Below are positions 29,820 through 39,551 of a stretch of 64,000 nucleotides of DNA, in pieces. The position numbers were made by a program, and so were the translations under genes. Every line of letters starts with the position of its first letter. The stretch's first letter is position 1. Source of the stretch: Fuerstiella sp. (GTDB lineage: Bacteria; Planctomycetota; Planctomycetia; Planctomycetales; Planctomycetaceae); assembly GCA_022447225.1 (NCBI GenBank), contig JAKVAZ010000011.1:124001-188000 (forward strand), written 5' to 3'. Below the pieces are notes generated by a model. That model was not told the origin of the DNA and made no database searches. It was given only the letters and a program-made list of their open reading frames with translations.

Positions 29820-30724
29820 CACTGCAGTTCAGATGCATATGAGGATCGGAGGACACGTTCAACGATCTCGTTGGCAGACGTCGGGGAATGAGCAAACACA
29901 GCGACAGTGGGTCCCCAGGACGACTGCAACATCGGAAGGTCTTCGAAGTCCGGAGTCTGCGACAGGCGGCGAATGATACTGCTGGAGTAAACGCCTCCCT
30001 GTTGTGTTGCAAAGAAGCCTCCGGCGTTTTGACCATACTCTTTCAGAGCATTTCGGAATCCTTCAAATTCGTGAGTTTGAGCGGCCGGTACGATAGACTC
30101 TCGAATCAGACACACCTGCTTTTTCACCAGATGTTCGGGCATAGGTCGTTCTTCCCGAAATACTAATTCTTCCCTGTCACCGGAGAGTCCTGCTGATCCG
30201 GTTGGCGCAATCAGGACGACGTGCCATTTCTTCGGTAGTTCGCACCTGTGCAGAAGGCGATCGGATTGATCGCCGGGTTGACCGTCATCAACGATAAATC
30301 CGCCGTGGTCGAAGCCGAACGTTCCGACGGCCGACCGTCGCATACGATTCAGATCGCCAGCCAGACCCATTGAACTGGCTGGCCGTGGACGTCCACCAGC
30401 GACCAGGCCAAGACTTGCAAGAGCGAGTGTGAGTTGTGTACCGGCTCCCAGACCACGGTGCAGTGGTATTTCGTCGCGTACAGAAACGCACAGGCCACGG
30501 ATACCGAGATACTGACAGAGTTCCGGAAGAAATGTTTCAATCCGTTGGCGGACTTCTGCTGACGCGGCAGTACACGATGAAACCTTTGTCTGACTGGCGG
30601 AGATGACCCAGCGCGGAGTACGCAGCATCACACCAATCCCGCCAAAGCGATTCGCCGATGACGGGCCGCCGCAAATCAGACCAAAATGCAGGCGGGCGCC
30701 GGTGACAACTTCCACCGAGTTCAT
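29738..30724 (-). CDS. Beta-ribofuranosylaminobenzene 5'-phosphate synthase
   Basis: Beta-RFAP synthase joins PRPP and p-hydroxybenzoate or p-aminobenzoate in the first committed step of methanopterin synthesis. The 328-residue protein has the GHMP-kinase-like fold: ARLHFGLI at the N-terminus, and IPLHRGLGAGTQLTLALA near residue 85, a strong family mark. The FGFDHGGFIVDDG and GGVYSS segments also fit. It overlaps DUF447 by four bases (ATGA), so the two are translationally coupled. This implies H4MPT-type C1 metabolism, known in planctomycetes. The rest of the pathway is outside the window. Confidence 0.92.
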   Translation of the reverse strand: MNSVEVVTGARLHFGLICGGPSSANRFGGIGVMLRTPRWVISASQTKVSSCTAASAEVRQRIETFLPELCQYLGIRGLCVSVRDEIPLHRGLGAGTQLTLALASLGLVAGGRPRPASSMGLAGDLNRMRRSAVGTFGFDHGGFIVDDGQPGDQSDRLLHRCELPKKWHVVLIAPTGSAGLSGDREELVFREERPMPEHLVKKQVCLIRESIVPAAQTHEFEGFRNALKEYGQNAGGFFATQQGGVYSSSIIRRLSQTPDFEDLPMLQSSWGPTVAVFAHSPTSANEIVERVLRSSYASELQCQIAEPLNSGAMVKSAAPQHLDDVVRG

Positions 30725-31293
30725 AGTGTTTGCTTATACGACTGTTCGATGTAGTTCTGCAGCATGTCAAACGCATCAGTCTCGGCGACTCCACCGGTTT
30801 TTTCAACGGCGGACTTCAAAACGGTCATCTGCGCAGTGACATCGGTGTGTGGAAGCAAATGAACGCGAGTTGCCAAAATTGCTGCTTCAAGCACGGCGTG
30901 ACGGGCACGATTGAAACCAAAAAAAGGTCGCTGTTCACCACAAGCCACAACTTCAGCATTCATCACTGTGCGTTCGTGACTCAGGTCCTGGTCGGTGATG
31001 CGAAATTCAAACCAGCGACAGCAATCAAACAGAACCCGACCGTCAATGTGGCTGGCCGGACGGGTTGGTGGAAGTTCTTTCAGTTGTCCGATGGCTGCTT
31101 TCGACAACAGGTCAATGGAATCGACGACGTGAAACACCCCGCACGCGGTTTCATTCAGGTTGTGAAAAGTAGTAGATGTCTGGAACGGGCGCAACACGAG
31201 ATGTCCAAAGTCCCCCTGAACGATCGGGCCCATAGGCGCGACATTAAGGTTTCCTGCGGAGTCCAGACTGGTCACAACACCTTCGACGATCAT
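30721..31293 (-). CDS. DUF447-family protein of H4MPT C1 metabolism
   Basis: This is a 190-residue cytoplasmic protein with a flavin-reductase-like split-barrel pattern: MIVEGVVTSLDSAGNLNVAPMGP and HNLNETACGVFHVVDSIDLL. DUF447 genes accompany H4MPT genes in methylotrophs and methanogens. The stop overlaps the start of beta-RFAP synthase (ATGA). The biochemical role is not known to me with certainty; involvement in cofactor synthesis is inferred from context. Confidence 0.88.
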   Translation of the reverse strand: MIVEGVVTSLDSAGNLNVAPMGPIVQGDFGHLVLRPFQTSTTFHNLNETACGVFHVVDSIDLLSKAAIGQLKELPPTRPASHIDGRVLFDCCRWFEFRITDQDLSHERTVMNAEVVACGEQRPFFGFNRARHAVLEAAILATRVHLLPHTDVTAQMTVLKSAVEKTGGVAETDAFDMLQNYIEQSYKQTL

Positions 31294-31518
31294 GTACTGA
31301 GTCTAACGAGGGAGCGTCTCAGACCAAGCGAGCAGATGCTTCCCGATGCGCCGTGACTTTGCTGGTTATTCCTGAACCTGACACAATCTGAGCAGGTTTA
31401 CTGAAATAAGAAGTCCTCAGAGCACGGTCTTTGCGAAGCAGGATAACGGTTGCGTTTCGGTCAGGAAGGTTGAATTCTCAGTAACCGTCCTGATTTGTAC
31501 GGACAGGCTGGTTGCTGA

Positions 31519-34311
31519 CTACTGCACGATTCCAACATAGAAGCTGAAGATTCGTTCGTCATCGAATACTTCTTTAGCCACAGGGAATCCGAAATCGAAC
31601 GCGAGGGGGACCTGTCCCATGGCCGGGATCATGATCCGCAAACCCATACCCACGGTTGCTCGGAAGCTGCGGAATGACACCTGGTTGTCAACTGTTCCAA
31701 AATCGCTGAAGCCGACGACCTGAACCATGTCATCCGCAGTGACGGGTAACCGATATTCCACTGTGGAAAGCGTCTGAAACGTACCGCCAATACCCACAAC
31801 GCCGTCCTGTGGCGTCACTCCCCGAAAGGCAAATCCACGAAACGACTGAAAACCACCGGCATAATATCGCTCGAATATTGGTGTGTCGGCGGTCGTGAAT
31901 CCCATCGTTGTGGACAGGGTCAGTACCTGACGACCGCTGTCATCAGGTCTCCGGAAGAGTGTAAAGTATCGTCGCGCCTCACCGTCAAACCGGGAAAACG
32001 TGAAGTCTCCTGCTGCCTGTTCAAACGCAACTTCCATAAAGTGTCCGTCACCCGGCATAATGCTGGCATCACGGGTGTCATTCGTTGCAGACAGACGAAT
32101 CGTGGACAGAAAATTACTGCCCACAGCGTCGGTCAGAATGGCTGGCGTGGGGATGCGTGGGTTTTTGACGGTGACTTCTTCCAGTCGCAACGTGGCATTC
32201 ACAGACGCCTCCGGAGACAGTTGCTGACCAAGTCCGATTCGCCCGCCCAGTCGATCTTCCTGCCAGTCGTTGAAGAAACGATTGTAATAGAAACCGCTCA
32301 GGCTCAGTGCGTAGTCTGTTTGCATGAAATACTGGTCGACCCAGTTGACGGCGTATCGGCTGACGATGTCACCGGGAGCTGCTTCTGCGCGGAACCGTTG
32401 TCCACCACCGCGAAAAGCGCGTCCGTTGACAACATCGGACAAATTCCGTGGTGGAGCAAACAGGTCGAAGTTATTTTCTTCCCAGATAAATGATCCGACG
32501 AGTCCGTTGTCGCTGTTGACACCCGCTCCAAACATGATGCGTCCGGTGCGTCCTTCGGTTCCCATCGCATTGATATCGACGTATCCCGGAGGTTGTGCCT
32601 GGGATTCGCCGTAGAACGGGCTGCCTTCCAGTACCGTATTGCCCCGACCGGGTCCCTGAGCTCGAATCACCACCGGTTCGGTCGGACGTGTGATGTCCTG
32701 GGGCAGCAGCGGGCCCCAGGGCCTGTGGAAAATCTCGGGGTTGACGGGTTGCCAGGAAATGAATGATGCCGGTATCTGCTGATTGTCCTGGTGTGACATC
32801 CCGGGCAGATCTTGTTCTGAAGTTTGAACAGCCGGCTCAACGTTTAGGCGACGGCCTTGTGACTGATATGTTGCCGGTGACCGTTGTTTGGGCGGCGCAA
32901 ACTCACTGTGGTGACCGTTTTTTTCCAGTCGGGGAAGGCGATCAAGTTTTGATGTGAATTCCTCAAGCCATGAGGAGTGAGGTCCGGCGCCCGGCACCGG
33001 CTGCTGCCCTCGATATGTTCCGTCAGCTGCAGTAAACATCTCAGTTTCCGGATCGATCCGGACGACATCCAGCTGGACGCCGTTGAAGACCTGGCTGCTG
33101 TTGGCTCGACTCTGACCTCGGCGAATCAGTCGTGGGTCAGCCAGATCACCAGGACGTATCTGGAGGTTGTTCAGCAGTACCGTTTGCTTTGTGTAGGGGT
33201 TATCGCCCGAAAATTCCGCATTAATGTTGCGCACGTAACGCGGGCGGTCTTCGTCAAACCGGAACACCAGATCAACCTCTCCGGATTTTTCCGTAAATAA
33301 GGGTACCGGGACGATGCTGGCGTAATAGTGACCCAGATTCCAGTACGGCGCTAACATCTCACGGACATCCTTCGTCAGACGTCCTGAGTTGAAAAAGTCA
33401 CCTTCCCGGATCCTCGCATTCTTTCGAAGAGTCTCTCCGGAGAACAGATGGTTGTCTTCAAATTTAATTTGGCCGACTTTGTAACGTGGTCCTTCCGTGA
33501 CCGAGTACACGGCGCGTACGGAACTGCCATCTTTGGAAAACAACGCTTCAGCTTTTACCTGTGCGTCGAAGTATCCAAGTTTTTGGCAGTAAGCCTTTAA
33601 TGCCTCTTCATCCTGTTTCAGTGTTTCCGGACGATAGATCCCCTTGATCATTCCCAGAATAGCTGACTTTGTAACAAGATTCTTTTTAAGTGACCCCTTG
33701 CCCATCTGAACGGCGCCCGTGATGTCGCGTCTGATGACTCGAACGACCGGGCCTTCTTCAATTTCGATGACTACGTCGCGGTCATCCGGGTGACCGCCTT
33801 TTCTGAGTTTCACACGAACGTGGTAGTAGCCTTTTTCCCTGTACTCCTGTTCGATTCGGCTTACTGCCTGTTCGTTGGCTCTGGGATCAAACGGGCTTCC
33901 TTTTGCCAGTCCGGTCCAGGAAGTCAGATGCTTGGTTTTGATCTTTTTATTTCCCTCGAACCGGACACTGCGAACGATTGCACGTTCACGTACTTTAAAA
34001 ATCAGCACCGCACCGTTTTTTGTGTTTTCGTAGCGAGACTGTACATGAGAAAACAGGCGTGTCTGTCTCAGGGTACGTTCGTCTTCCAGAATCATTCGGC
34101 CAGTGAGTTGTCGGCCAGGCTGAGTTTTGAGTTTCTGCAGGATCCAGTCTTCCTGGATGGTTTCGTTACCTTCGATGCGTATCTCAACGATGGATTTTGG
34201 CACCTGATCGGCGGTCAGCATGTTGCCAAAAAGTGCGAACCACAACACGGTTCCGATGTTCGCCAGGGCACGAATTGCCGTCCGTCGGGAATCGAATCGA
34301 ATCTGTGTCAT
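31519..34311 (-). CDS. bamA: Outer-membrane assembly factor BamA (Omp85)
   Basis: BamA inserts beta-barrel proteins into the outer membrane. I take ATG at 34311; the frame runs back to a GTG at 34422. A hydrophobic signal (IRALANIGTVLWFALFGNML) is followed by POTRA domains from SIVEIRIEGNETIQEDWIL to about residue 430, four or five in number. A Pro/Gln-rich linker of about 150 residues follows (437-583). Then comes the 16-strand barrel with the FRGF signature (GGFQSFRGFAFRG) and an aromatic last strand ending in a hydrophobic residue (SFYVGIVQ). Length is about 930 residues; ordinary BamA is about 800. The gene lies upstream of the DUF447 pair. Confidence 0.92.
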   Translation of the reverse strand: MTQIRFDSRRTAIRALANIGTVLWFALFGNMLTADQVPKSIVEIRIEGNETIQEDWILQKLKTQPGRQLTGRMILEDERTLRQTRLFSHVQSRYENTKNGAVLIFKVRERAIVRSVRFEGNKKIKTKHLTSWTGLAKGSPFDPRANEQAVSRIEQEYREKGYYHVRVKLRKGGHPDDRDVVIEIEEGPVVRVIRRDITGAVQMGKGSLKKNLVTKSAILGMIKGIYRPETLKQDEEALKAYCQKLGYFDAQVKAEALFSKDGSSVRAVYSVTEGPRYKVGQIKFEDNHLFSGETLRKNARIREGDFFNSGRLTKDVREMLAPYWNLGHYYASIVPVPLFTEKSGEVDLVFRFDEDRPRYVRNINAEFSGDNPYTKQTVLLNNLQIRPGDLADPRLIRRGQSRANSSQVFNGVQLDVVRIDPETEMFTAADGTYRGQQPVPGAGPHSSWLEEFTSKLDRLPRLEKNGHHSEFAPPKQRSPATYQSQGRRLNVEPAVQTSEQDLPGMSHQDNQQIPASFISWQPVNPEIFHRPWGPLLPQDITRPTEPVVIRAQGPGRGNTVLEGSPFYGESQAQPPGYVDINAMGTEGRTGRIMFGAGVNSDNGLVGSFIWEENNFDLFAPPRNLSDVVNGRAFRGGGQRFRAEAAPGDIVSRYAVNWVDQYFMQTDYALSLSGFYYNRFFNDWQEDRLGGRIGLGQQLSPEASVNATLRLEEVTVKNPRIPTPAILTDAVGSNFLSTIRLSATNDTRDASIMPGDGHFMEVAFEQAAGDFTFSRFDGEARRYFTLFRRPDDSGRQVLTLSTTMGFTTADTPIFERYYAGGFQSFRGFAFRGVTPQDGVVGIGGTFQTLSTVEYRLPVTADDMVQVVGFSDFGTVDNQVSFRSFRATVGMGLRIMIPAMGQVPLAFDFGFPVAKEVFDDERIFSFYVGIVQ

Positions 34312-34905
34312 GGTGCGTGCAACACCGCCAGTGACCTCATTGAAGTAAGGGATGGCGGATGAAAGAAAAGAGAGACAGAGAGAGGTTCGAAGGGGAATGT
34401 CAGTCTTGAGAGAGGGTGTCACACAGTGAGTGACCTGCGCAACCGACGTAGCAATAGCTCAATGTGGAAAATGCCACAATACGAGATCGCTGGCAGCCCG
34501 AGCCACTTAAGGTTGAAAGATTGACGATTCACTCCTTTCGGCCGAAATGGCAGTTTCCAATCTTTTCCGAAGACTGTTCATGAGCTCAGGAAAACGAAGA
34601 TTGACTCATTGACGTAAGGGCATGGTCGACAGTTCGTTAGCCTGTTCCCGAAAAGGTGATCTCCGATGTTGGGTCCACTATCTGCATTACGAACAACGAA
34701 ATACGCACCGAGTTAAGGCCTGTTGTCACGGGTTCGGCGCACCCCACCGGCTCGAAGCTACTCTCTGTTCCCTGTAAGTCAAAATCGTTAAATCTTCAGA
34801 GTGTTATTGATCGGTAAAGTTATGAGGGGCAAGGAGTTATGTGTGGTGAGGTGCAGGCTCTGTTATGGATGCGTCTGATTGCCTCGCAGAGAGGAATGTC
34901 TACGT
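34312..34905. other. Intergenic region between mscS-like gene and bamA, 594 bases
   Basis: It should hold the bamA promoter. Short repeats AAAGATTG and CAATCTTT occur near 34515 and 34558, too far apart for a terminator. There is no RNA gene or coding sequence that I can support. Confidence 0.4.
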
Positions 34906-35802
34906 TCAGGCAGCGTCGGACGGGTGCATAAATACATCTCTTGACGGGTAGGGAATGGTGAACCGACGTTCGTCAAATCCGAGCTTAATTCGTTCTGTCA
35001 GGTCAAATTTGACATCCCAATAGTCGGTGCTGAGTACCCAGGGCCGGACCACGAAATTCACGCTGCTGTCTGCAAGTTCGGCAACTGCTACGACAGGATT
35101 TGGATGAGTCAGGACACGTGAATCGGATTCCACCAATTCTTCCAGGAAACTACGAACCTGCTTTAAGTCATCGCTGTAACCACAACTAACGCTCAGATCG
35201 ATGCGACGTTTGTTTTCGGCTGAGTAATTGCTGATTGCTCCTCCCGTAATATTTGCATTGGGAACCACAACGCGAACGTTATCGGGTGTCAGGAGAATCG
35301 TGCTGAACATCTGGATCTGCACCACTGTGCCACTGGTTGTTCCCAGATCAATATAGTCTCCGACTTTGAAAGGTTTGAAAACCACCAGCATGACTCCTGA
35401 GGCAATGTTGCCCAAAGACCCCTGCATGGCCATCCCCACTGCGAAACCGGCAGCTGCAAGGATTGCACTGAGTGATGTCGTGTCGACTCCAAGGCAGCCG
35501 AGAGCCGCGATACAGACTGCTACCAGCAGCAGCAGATAGACTACATTCCGCAGGAATCCCAGCAGAGTCTCGTCCACTTGTGCCCGACGAGCGGCCCGGA
35601 CAATCAATCCGGTTGTAAATTTTGCCACCCACCGTCCAATAACAAAAACAGTGATTGCTGAAACGAGGTCGATGCCATACGTGGTCAGTACGTTGACTGC
35701 GTCAGGCGACGTCAGCGCCGCTTTTGGATCTTTAAACAGCAGGTCAAGTAAATACGGCGATTCAACTTCGTCGGCCATCAGAAACAGGTTAATGATCCGC
35801 AT
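34906..35802 (-). CDS. mscS: Small-conductance mechanosensitive channel, MscS family
   Basis: It is a pressure-release channel of the inner membrane. The 298 residues fit the minimal MscS form: three N-terminal membrane helices (about 45-65, 85-110, 115-140), the pore helix AAAGFAVGMAMQGSLGNIASG, the beta domain with FKVGDYIDLG, and the C-terminal cytoplasmic domain ending FTIPYPSRDVFM. It is last in a minus-strand run hisH-hisA-queG-mscS, 92 bases after queG. Confidence 0.94.
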   Translation of the reverse strand: MRIINLFLMADEVESPYLLDLLFKDPKAALTSPDAVNVLTTYGIDLVSAITVFVIGRWVAKFTTGLIVRAARRAQVDETLLGFLRNVVYLLLLVAVCIAALGCLGVDTTSLSAILAAAGFAVGMAMQGSLGNIASGVMLVVFKPFKVGDYIDLGTTSGTVVQIQMFSTILLTPDNVRVVVPNANITGGAISNYSAENKRRIDLSVSCGYSDDLKQVRSFLEELVESDSRVLTHPNPVVAVAELADSSVNFVVRPWVLSTDYWDVKFDLTERIKLGFDERRFTIPYPSRDVFMHPSDAA

Positions 35803-35894
35803 CGTGTTCTCCGTAACATTGAGCAGACAGTGGTGCCGTACCGGATTATGGCGATTCAGACAAAATCAGGAAATGTGAACTCATGTCAAAGCGA

Positions 35895-36845
35895 TCACCC
35901 GTTTTTCATATTTTGCAGCGCAATTCGGGCATTTCTTTGGATGGCAGCGAATCCGGTCCTTTCCAGTGGTGTTCCCTGGAATTGTTCTTGAAACTCGTCT
36001 TCAGTCAGCTCCAGTATCGACTGCGGTGTCACGGAATGCAGGTCCGATCGGGGATGAAAAGCCGGATCGCTGTCCCCGGGGGCGAAGCGATTCCAGGGAC
36101 AGACTTCCTGACAGATATCGCAGCCAAACAGCCAGTTTCCGAAATCAGCTGATAAATCCGGCGGAATCTCGTCTGAACGATTTTCGATGGTGTGGTAGCT
36201 GATGCAGCGGTTGGAATCCAGTAAATAGGGTTGAGGAAAAGCGTCGGTGGGGCATGCGTCAATACATCGAGTGCAGGTCCCGCAGTAATCACCCGCATAG
36301 GGTTTGTCGTATGCCAGTTGGGCTGTCGTCAGAATGGCGCCCAGGAAGAACCAGCTGCCGATCCCGCGACTGATCAGCATTGTATTTTTTCCGAACCAGC
36401 CGATGCCGGCAAGACGGGCGAAATCACGTTCAAGCAGGGGCGCCGTGTCGACTACAATGCGTGACCGAGAATTGGGTACCGCCGTCTGCAGGTGTCCGCT
36501 CAGTTCTCTGAGACGTTCGCGAAGGACGCTGTGATAGTCGTGTCCGCTCCACGCGTATCGTGCAATTCGTGCAGTGTCCGGCTGCGGGTCTTTGTTGTGA
36601 TAATTCATCGCTCCCATTATGACGCTGCGAGTGTTCGGTAGAACGCCGTCAGGATGTTCATAGGCATCGCGGCGACGATGGATCCATTTCATGTCCGCAG
36701 CGAACCCGTGGTTGAGCCATTCAAGAAACGGATGAAATCCCGGGGGGGTCACGGCTGCGGCAATTCCAATGTGGTGGAAGCCCAGTTCGTGCCCTCGCTG
36801 TTTCAGCATATTCGCAGTGTTTGGCTTGTCCGGCTTAGCAGTCAT
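35895..36845 (-). CDS. queG: Epoxyqueuosine reductase
   Basis: It reduces epoxyqueuosine to queuosine in tRNA using cobalamin and two [4Fe-4S] clusters. Family signatures are HHIGIAAAVTPPG, IGWFGKNTMLISRGIGSW, the ferredoxin motif CGTCTRCIDACPTDAF, and the second cluster CDICQEVCPWN. I take ATG at 36845; a GTG at 36875 gives ten more residues. At about 316 residues it lacks the C-terminal HEAT extension of longer QueG proteins. It lies 67 bases after hisA on the same strand. No other queuosine gene is in the window. Confidence 0.95.
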   Translation of the reverse strand: MTAKPDKPNTANMLKQRGHELGFHHIGIAAAVTPPGFHPFLEWLNHGFAADMKWIHRRRDAYEHPDGVLPNTRSVIMGAMNYHNKDPQPDTARIARYAWSGHDYHSVLRERLRELSGHLQTAVPNSRSRIVVDTAPLLERDFARLAGIGWFGKNTMLISRGIGSWFFLGAILTTAQLAYDKPYAGDYCGTCTRCIDACPTDAFPQPYLLDSNRCISYHTIENRSDEIPPDLSADFGNWLFGCDICQEVCPWNRFAPGDSDPAFHPRSDLHSVTPQSILELTEDEFQEQFQGTPLERTGFAAIQRNARIALQNMKNG

Positions 36846-36911
36846 TTGAGAAAAGACCGGAAAGTCTTGATTCACTAAAATATGGGTCTCTGATGCACAG
36901 ATCCTGGATTT

Positions 36912-37652
36912 TCAGTTGGCGACCACACGGCAGGCTTCTGCAACGTCAATGGTTCCCTCATAGATTGCTCGGCCGGTGATCACACCAATTAGGTTGGGTG
37001 CGCGATCAGAAATCTGTTTAAGATGTCGAATATCATCCATGGTTGTAACCCCGCCTGAGGCAATGACAGGTAGTCCCATGTCGGCGAGTTTTTCCAGATC
37101 GCTGAATGTTGCCTGGTCGATACCCTGCATCATGCCATCGTTGGCGATATTAGTATAGATGACAGCCGAGACCGGGACGTCTGTGAATTTCTGTGCCAGT
37201 TCCATGATGGACACCTGTGAAACTTCCAGCCAGCCGTCTGTTGCGATCATTGAATCTTTAGCATCCAGTCCCAGTGCCAGTTTGTTGGGATACCGTCGGC
37301 AAACCTCTGCAAACCATTCGGGTTCGCGGAGGGCCCGCGTACCGATAATGACGCGAGCGAGTCCTAATTGATCGATTGCCTGTCGAATACTGTCTTCGGT
37401 GCGAATACCGCCCCCCATCTGACAGGGTAAACCGGTCGCTTCAGTGATCTGTCGAACCACGTCGTGATTGACCGGATGACCGGCTTTTGCTCCGTCCAGA
37501 TCAACCAGATGCAGCCACTCCGAACCTGCGGACTTCCAGCGAAGAGCCATATCGACGGGATCATCGCCGAAAACTGTTTCGTCGCTGTAATTACCCTGAC
37601 GCAGGCGGACGCATTTGCCGCCACGGATATCGATGGCAGGATAGATCTGCAT
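36912..37652 (-). CDS. hisA: Phosphoribosylformimino-5-aminoimidazole carboxamide ribotide isomerase (HisA)
   Basis: It catalyses the fourth step of histidine synthesis, a ProFAR to PRFAR Amadori rearrangement. It is a TIM barrel of 247 residues opening [20 protein letters not shown], with catalytic Asp8 in PAID and later [15 protein letters not shown], where the second catalytic Asp lies. ATG at 37652 fits the family better than the TTG at 37658 that overlaps the hisH stop. The gene follows hisH directly, so the two make a small histidine operon. Confidence 0.96.
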   Translation of the reverse strand: MQIYPAIDIRGGKCVRLRQGNYSDETVFGDDPVDMALRWKSAGSEWLHLVDLDGAKAGHPVNHDVVRQITEATGLPCQMGGGIRTEDSIRQAIDQLGLARVIIGTRALREPEWFAEVCRRYPNKLALGLDAKDSMIATDGWLEVSQVSIMELAQKFTDVPVSAVIYTNIANDGMMQGIDQATFSDLEKLADMGLPVIASGGVTTMDDIRHLKQISDRAPNLIGVITGRAIYEGTIDVAEACRVVAN

Positions 37653-37654
37653 TG

Positions 37655-38311
37655 TCAATTTTCTGTGTGATACGCCGCGGCAGACGTCGTAAGAGGTTCC
37701 GGCTGAACAAAATTGGAGAGCAGACGGATTCCGGTTGACTGGCTTTTCTCTGGATGAAACTGTGCCGCGGCGATGTTGCCGCGACCCACCATCGATACGA
37801 AATCGCAGCCATATTCGGTCGTGGTTACTATCCAGGAGTTATCCGCGGGAACAACGTGGTAGCTGTGAACAAAATAGAACCATGGATTTTTTGGACAGCC
37901 GGTGAGTAGCGGGGTTTCCTGAACCGTCCGAAGCTGATTCCAGCCCATGTGCGGAATTTTGTAGTCGGTCGATAAATTGAAACGGCGCACTTCACCCGGA
38001 ATAATACCGAGTCCCTCGTACTCTCCATCTTCGAACGACACATCGAACATTAACTGCAGACCAAGGCAGATTCCAAGAAAGTGGCGATTTGCTGCGACAT
38101 GATCCTGAATGACGGTGACCAGATCTTTGGTCCGCAATGCAGCGATAGCGTCTCGAAATGCTCCGACGCCAGGAAGAATTAATCTGTCGGCCTGGCTGAT
38201 CCGCACAGCGCTGCTCTCAATCTTCGCTGAAACGCCAATTCTTTCAATCGCCTTCTGAACACTGCGGAGATTTCCCATGCCATAATCGATAATGGTGATC
38301 GGAGATGTCAT
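37655..38311 (-). CDS. hisH: Imidazole glycerol phosphate synthase glutaminase subunit (HisH)
   Basis: It supplies ammonia from glutamine to HisF, making IGP and AICAR. The class I amidotransferase triad is visible: Cys in [12 protein letters not shown], and His-Glu in [10 protein letters not shown]. The N-terminus [20 protein letters not shown] is typical, and 218 residues is a usual length. HisF is not in the window. Upstream, 27 bases away, lies the zinc-ribbon membrane protein on the same strand. Confidence 0.96.
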   Translation of the reverse strand: MTSPITIIDYGMGNLRSVQKAIERIGVSAKIESSAVRISQADRLILPGVGAFRDAIAALRTKDLVTVIQDHVAANRHFLGICLGLQLMFDVSFEDGEYEGLGIIPGEVRRFNLSTDYKIPHMGWNQLRTVQETPLLTGCPKNPWFYFVHSYHVVPADNSWIVTTTEYGCDFVSMVGRGNIAAAQFHPEKSQSTGIRLLSNFVQPEPLTTSAAAYHTEN

Positions 38312-38338
38312 GCTGATGTGTTTTCCGCGAGATCTTGA

Positions 38339-39265
38339 TTACAGGTCGAATTCGAAATAATTTTCGGCATCTTTTCTGACTTCGCGACGAGTGAATTCTT
38401 CCGGAATGGAAAGGGGTAATCCGAATTCGTTTTCGATGGTGATTTGGTGTTCTGCAACAATCGCGCCAGCAAGTGTTGGATTGTAGAGTAAGCGAAATTC
38501 ACCATCGTTGCCGACAACGGCGGAGGACGCGCCTCCGTCAAGTGCTGGTCCGTCTCTCTGTTGAATTGGAATGAACCGAATCCGACAGCCATCGAGTGGC
38601 TTACCTTTGATCGTTACTTTTCCTGTGACCTCCACCACGGAGGCCTGTGGTCTACTGAGCACGTAGTCCAACAGTAAAAAAGCGAACATCACTGCTGCCA
38701 CCAGAATGGTGCCATTCTTCAGAATGTACCGGATCAGACTGGCCTGCATTTCTGCCGCCCGACGTTCTTCACGGCTTAATATCGGGACATCCGTGTCTGT
38801 TCGTTTCTTTTCGTAACTCCGAGTGATTGCCTCGGCGGCGGTGCCGGCAGTTTCGACACCGTCCAGCAGCGGATTGACCCTTTTGACCGTTTGACTGGAA
38901 CGCCGTAATTCTTTCTTAGCGAGTTTTTTGTGATGTTCCTTCATCAACTCTGCTACTGAAGGTTTGATTTTGCTGTCTGCCTGAACTGATTCAGTTCGGT
39001 CTGATGCCGAATTACTGTTCAGGGTGCTCATCGGGTTGAATTCACCCGTCGAACCTGTTGACGTGTCTTCAGTGGTCGCGATACGTGTGATTTCCAGCGG
39101 CATATCGACCAGGTCGTCTTCGGTCAGCAGGGGCTTGGCGTGTTGGGACACGTCCGGAATTGTAAATTCGAACCTGCACTTTGGGCATTTACCTGGCCGA
39201 CCGGCTTTTTCGACCTTGATTTTCATCACGGAACTGCATTCCGGACATTCATACCGAATTGTCAT
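38339..39265 (-). CDS. Zinc-ribbon membrane protein with C-terminal beta domain
   Basis: This is a 308-residue protein. An N-terminal zinc ribbon (YECPECSSVMKIKVEKAG, then CPKCRFEF) has two CxxC pairs, as in MJ0042-type planctomycete proteins. Residues 40-185 are polar and probably disordered. One membrane segment is at about 193-210 (NGTILVAAVMFAFLLLDYVL). The last 95 residues carry a carboxypeptidase-regulatory-like beta pattern (VTGKVTIKGKPLDGCRIRFI, then GEFRL) facing the other side of the membrane. GGAG precedes the start. Its place directly before hisH suggests cotranscription, not a role in histidine synthesis. Confidence 0.85.
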   Translation of the reverse strand: MTIRYECPECSSVMKIKVEKAGRPGKCPKCRFEFTIPDVSQHAKPLLTEDDLVDMPLEITRIATTEDTSTGSTGEFNPMSTLNSNSASDRTESVQADSKIKPSVAELMKEHHKKLAKKELRRSSQTVKRVNPLLDGVETAGTAAEAITRSYEKKRTDTDVPILSREERRAAEMQASLIRYILKNGTILVAAVMFAFLLLDYVLSRPQASVVEVTGKVTIKGKPLDGCRIRFIPIQQRDGPALDGGASSAVVGNDGEFRLLYNPTLAGAIVAEHQITIENEFGLPLSIPEEFTRREVRKDAENYFEFDL

Positions 39266-39551
39266 CTGCAGTCTCCGGCATGTGGCACAGAATCAGGATC
39301 GAGGACATGAATTGAGCCGAGGAAAACAACAAAATCGCCTGTCTTGTCTGAACAGGACGCAGCAATATCATCGGTGCGACGACAGGATTCCATTAACGTG
39401 GCATCGTCTCCGATAGTGAAACGCAATGCCAACAAAAATCGCCAGAGTCGCTATTATGACGACTCTGGCGATTTCATTCCGATGCACACACCAGTTCGGG
39501 TGCAACCAGCACCAGTTATCCAGCTACGAGCGCGGTTCTACCAAGACGTCC
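39266..39551. other. Intergenic region with terminator, 286 bases
   Basis: It holds the perfect hairpin at 39436-39474 and the promoter region of the zinc-ribbon gene. Nothing else is seen. Confidence 0.4.
39436..39474 (-). terminator. Terminator after DUF1559 gene
   Basis: The stem AAATCGCCAGAGTCG is perfectly complementary to CGACTCTGGCGATTT over 15 pairs, with a 9-base loop. Read on the minus strand it ends GATTTTTGTT. It lies 78 bases beyond the stop codon of the DUF1559 gene and stops its transcript before the zinc-ribbon/his genes. Confidence 0.9.
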
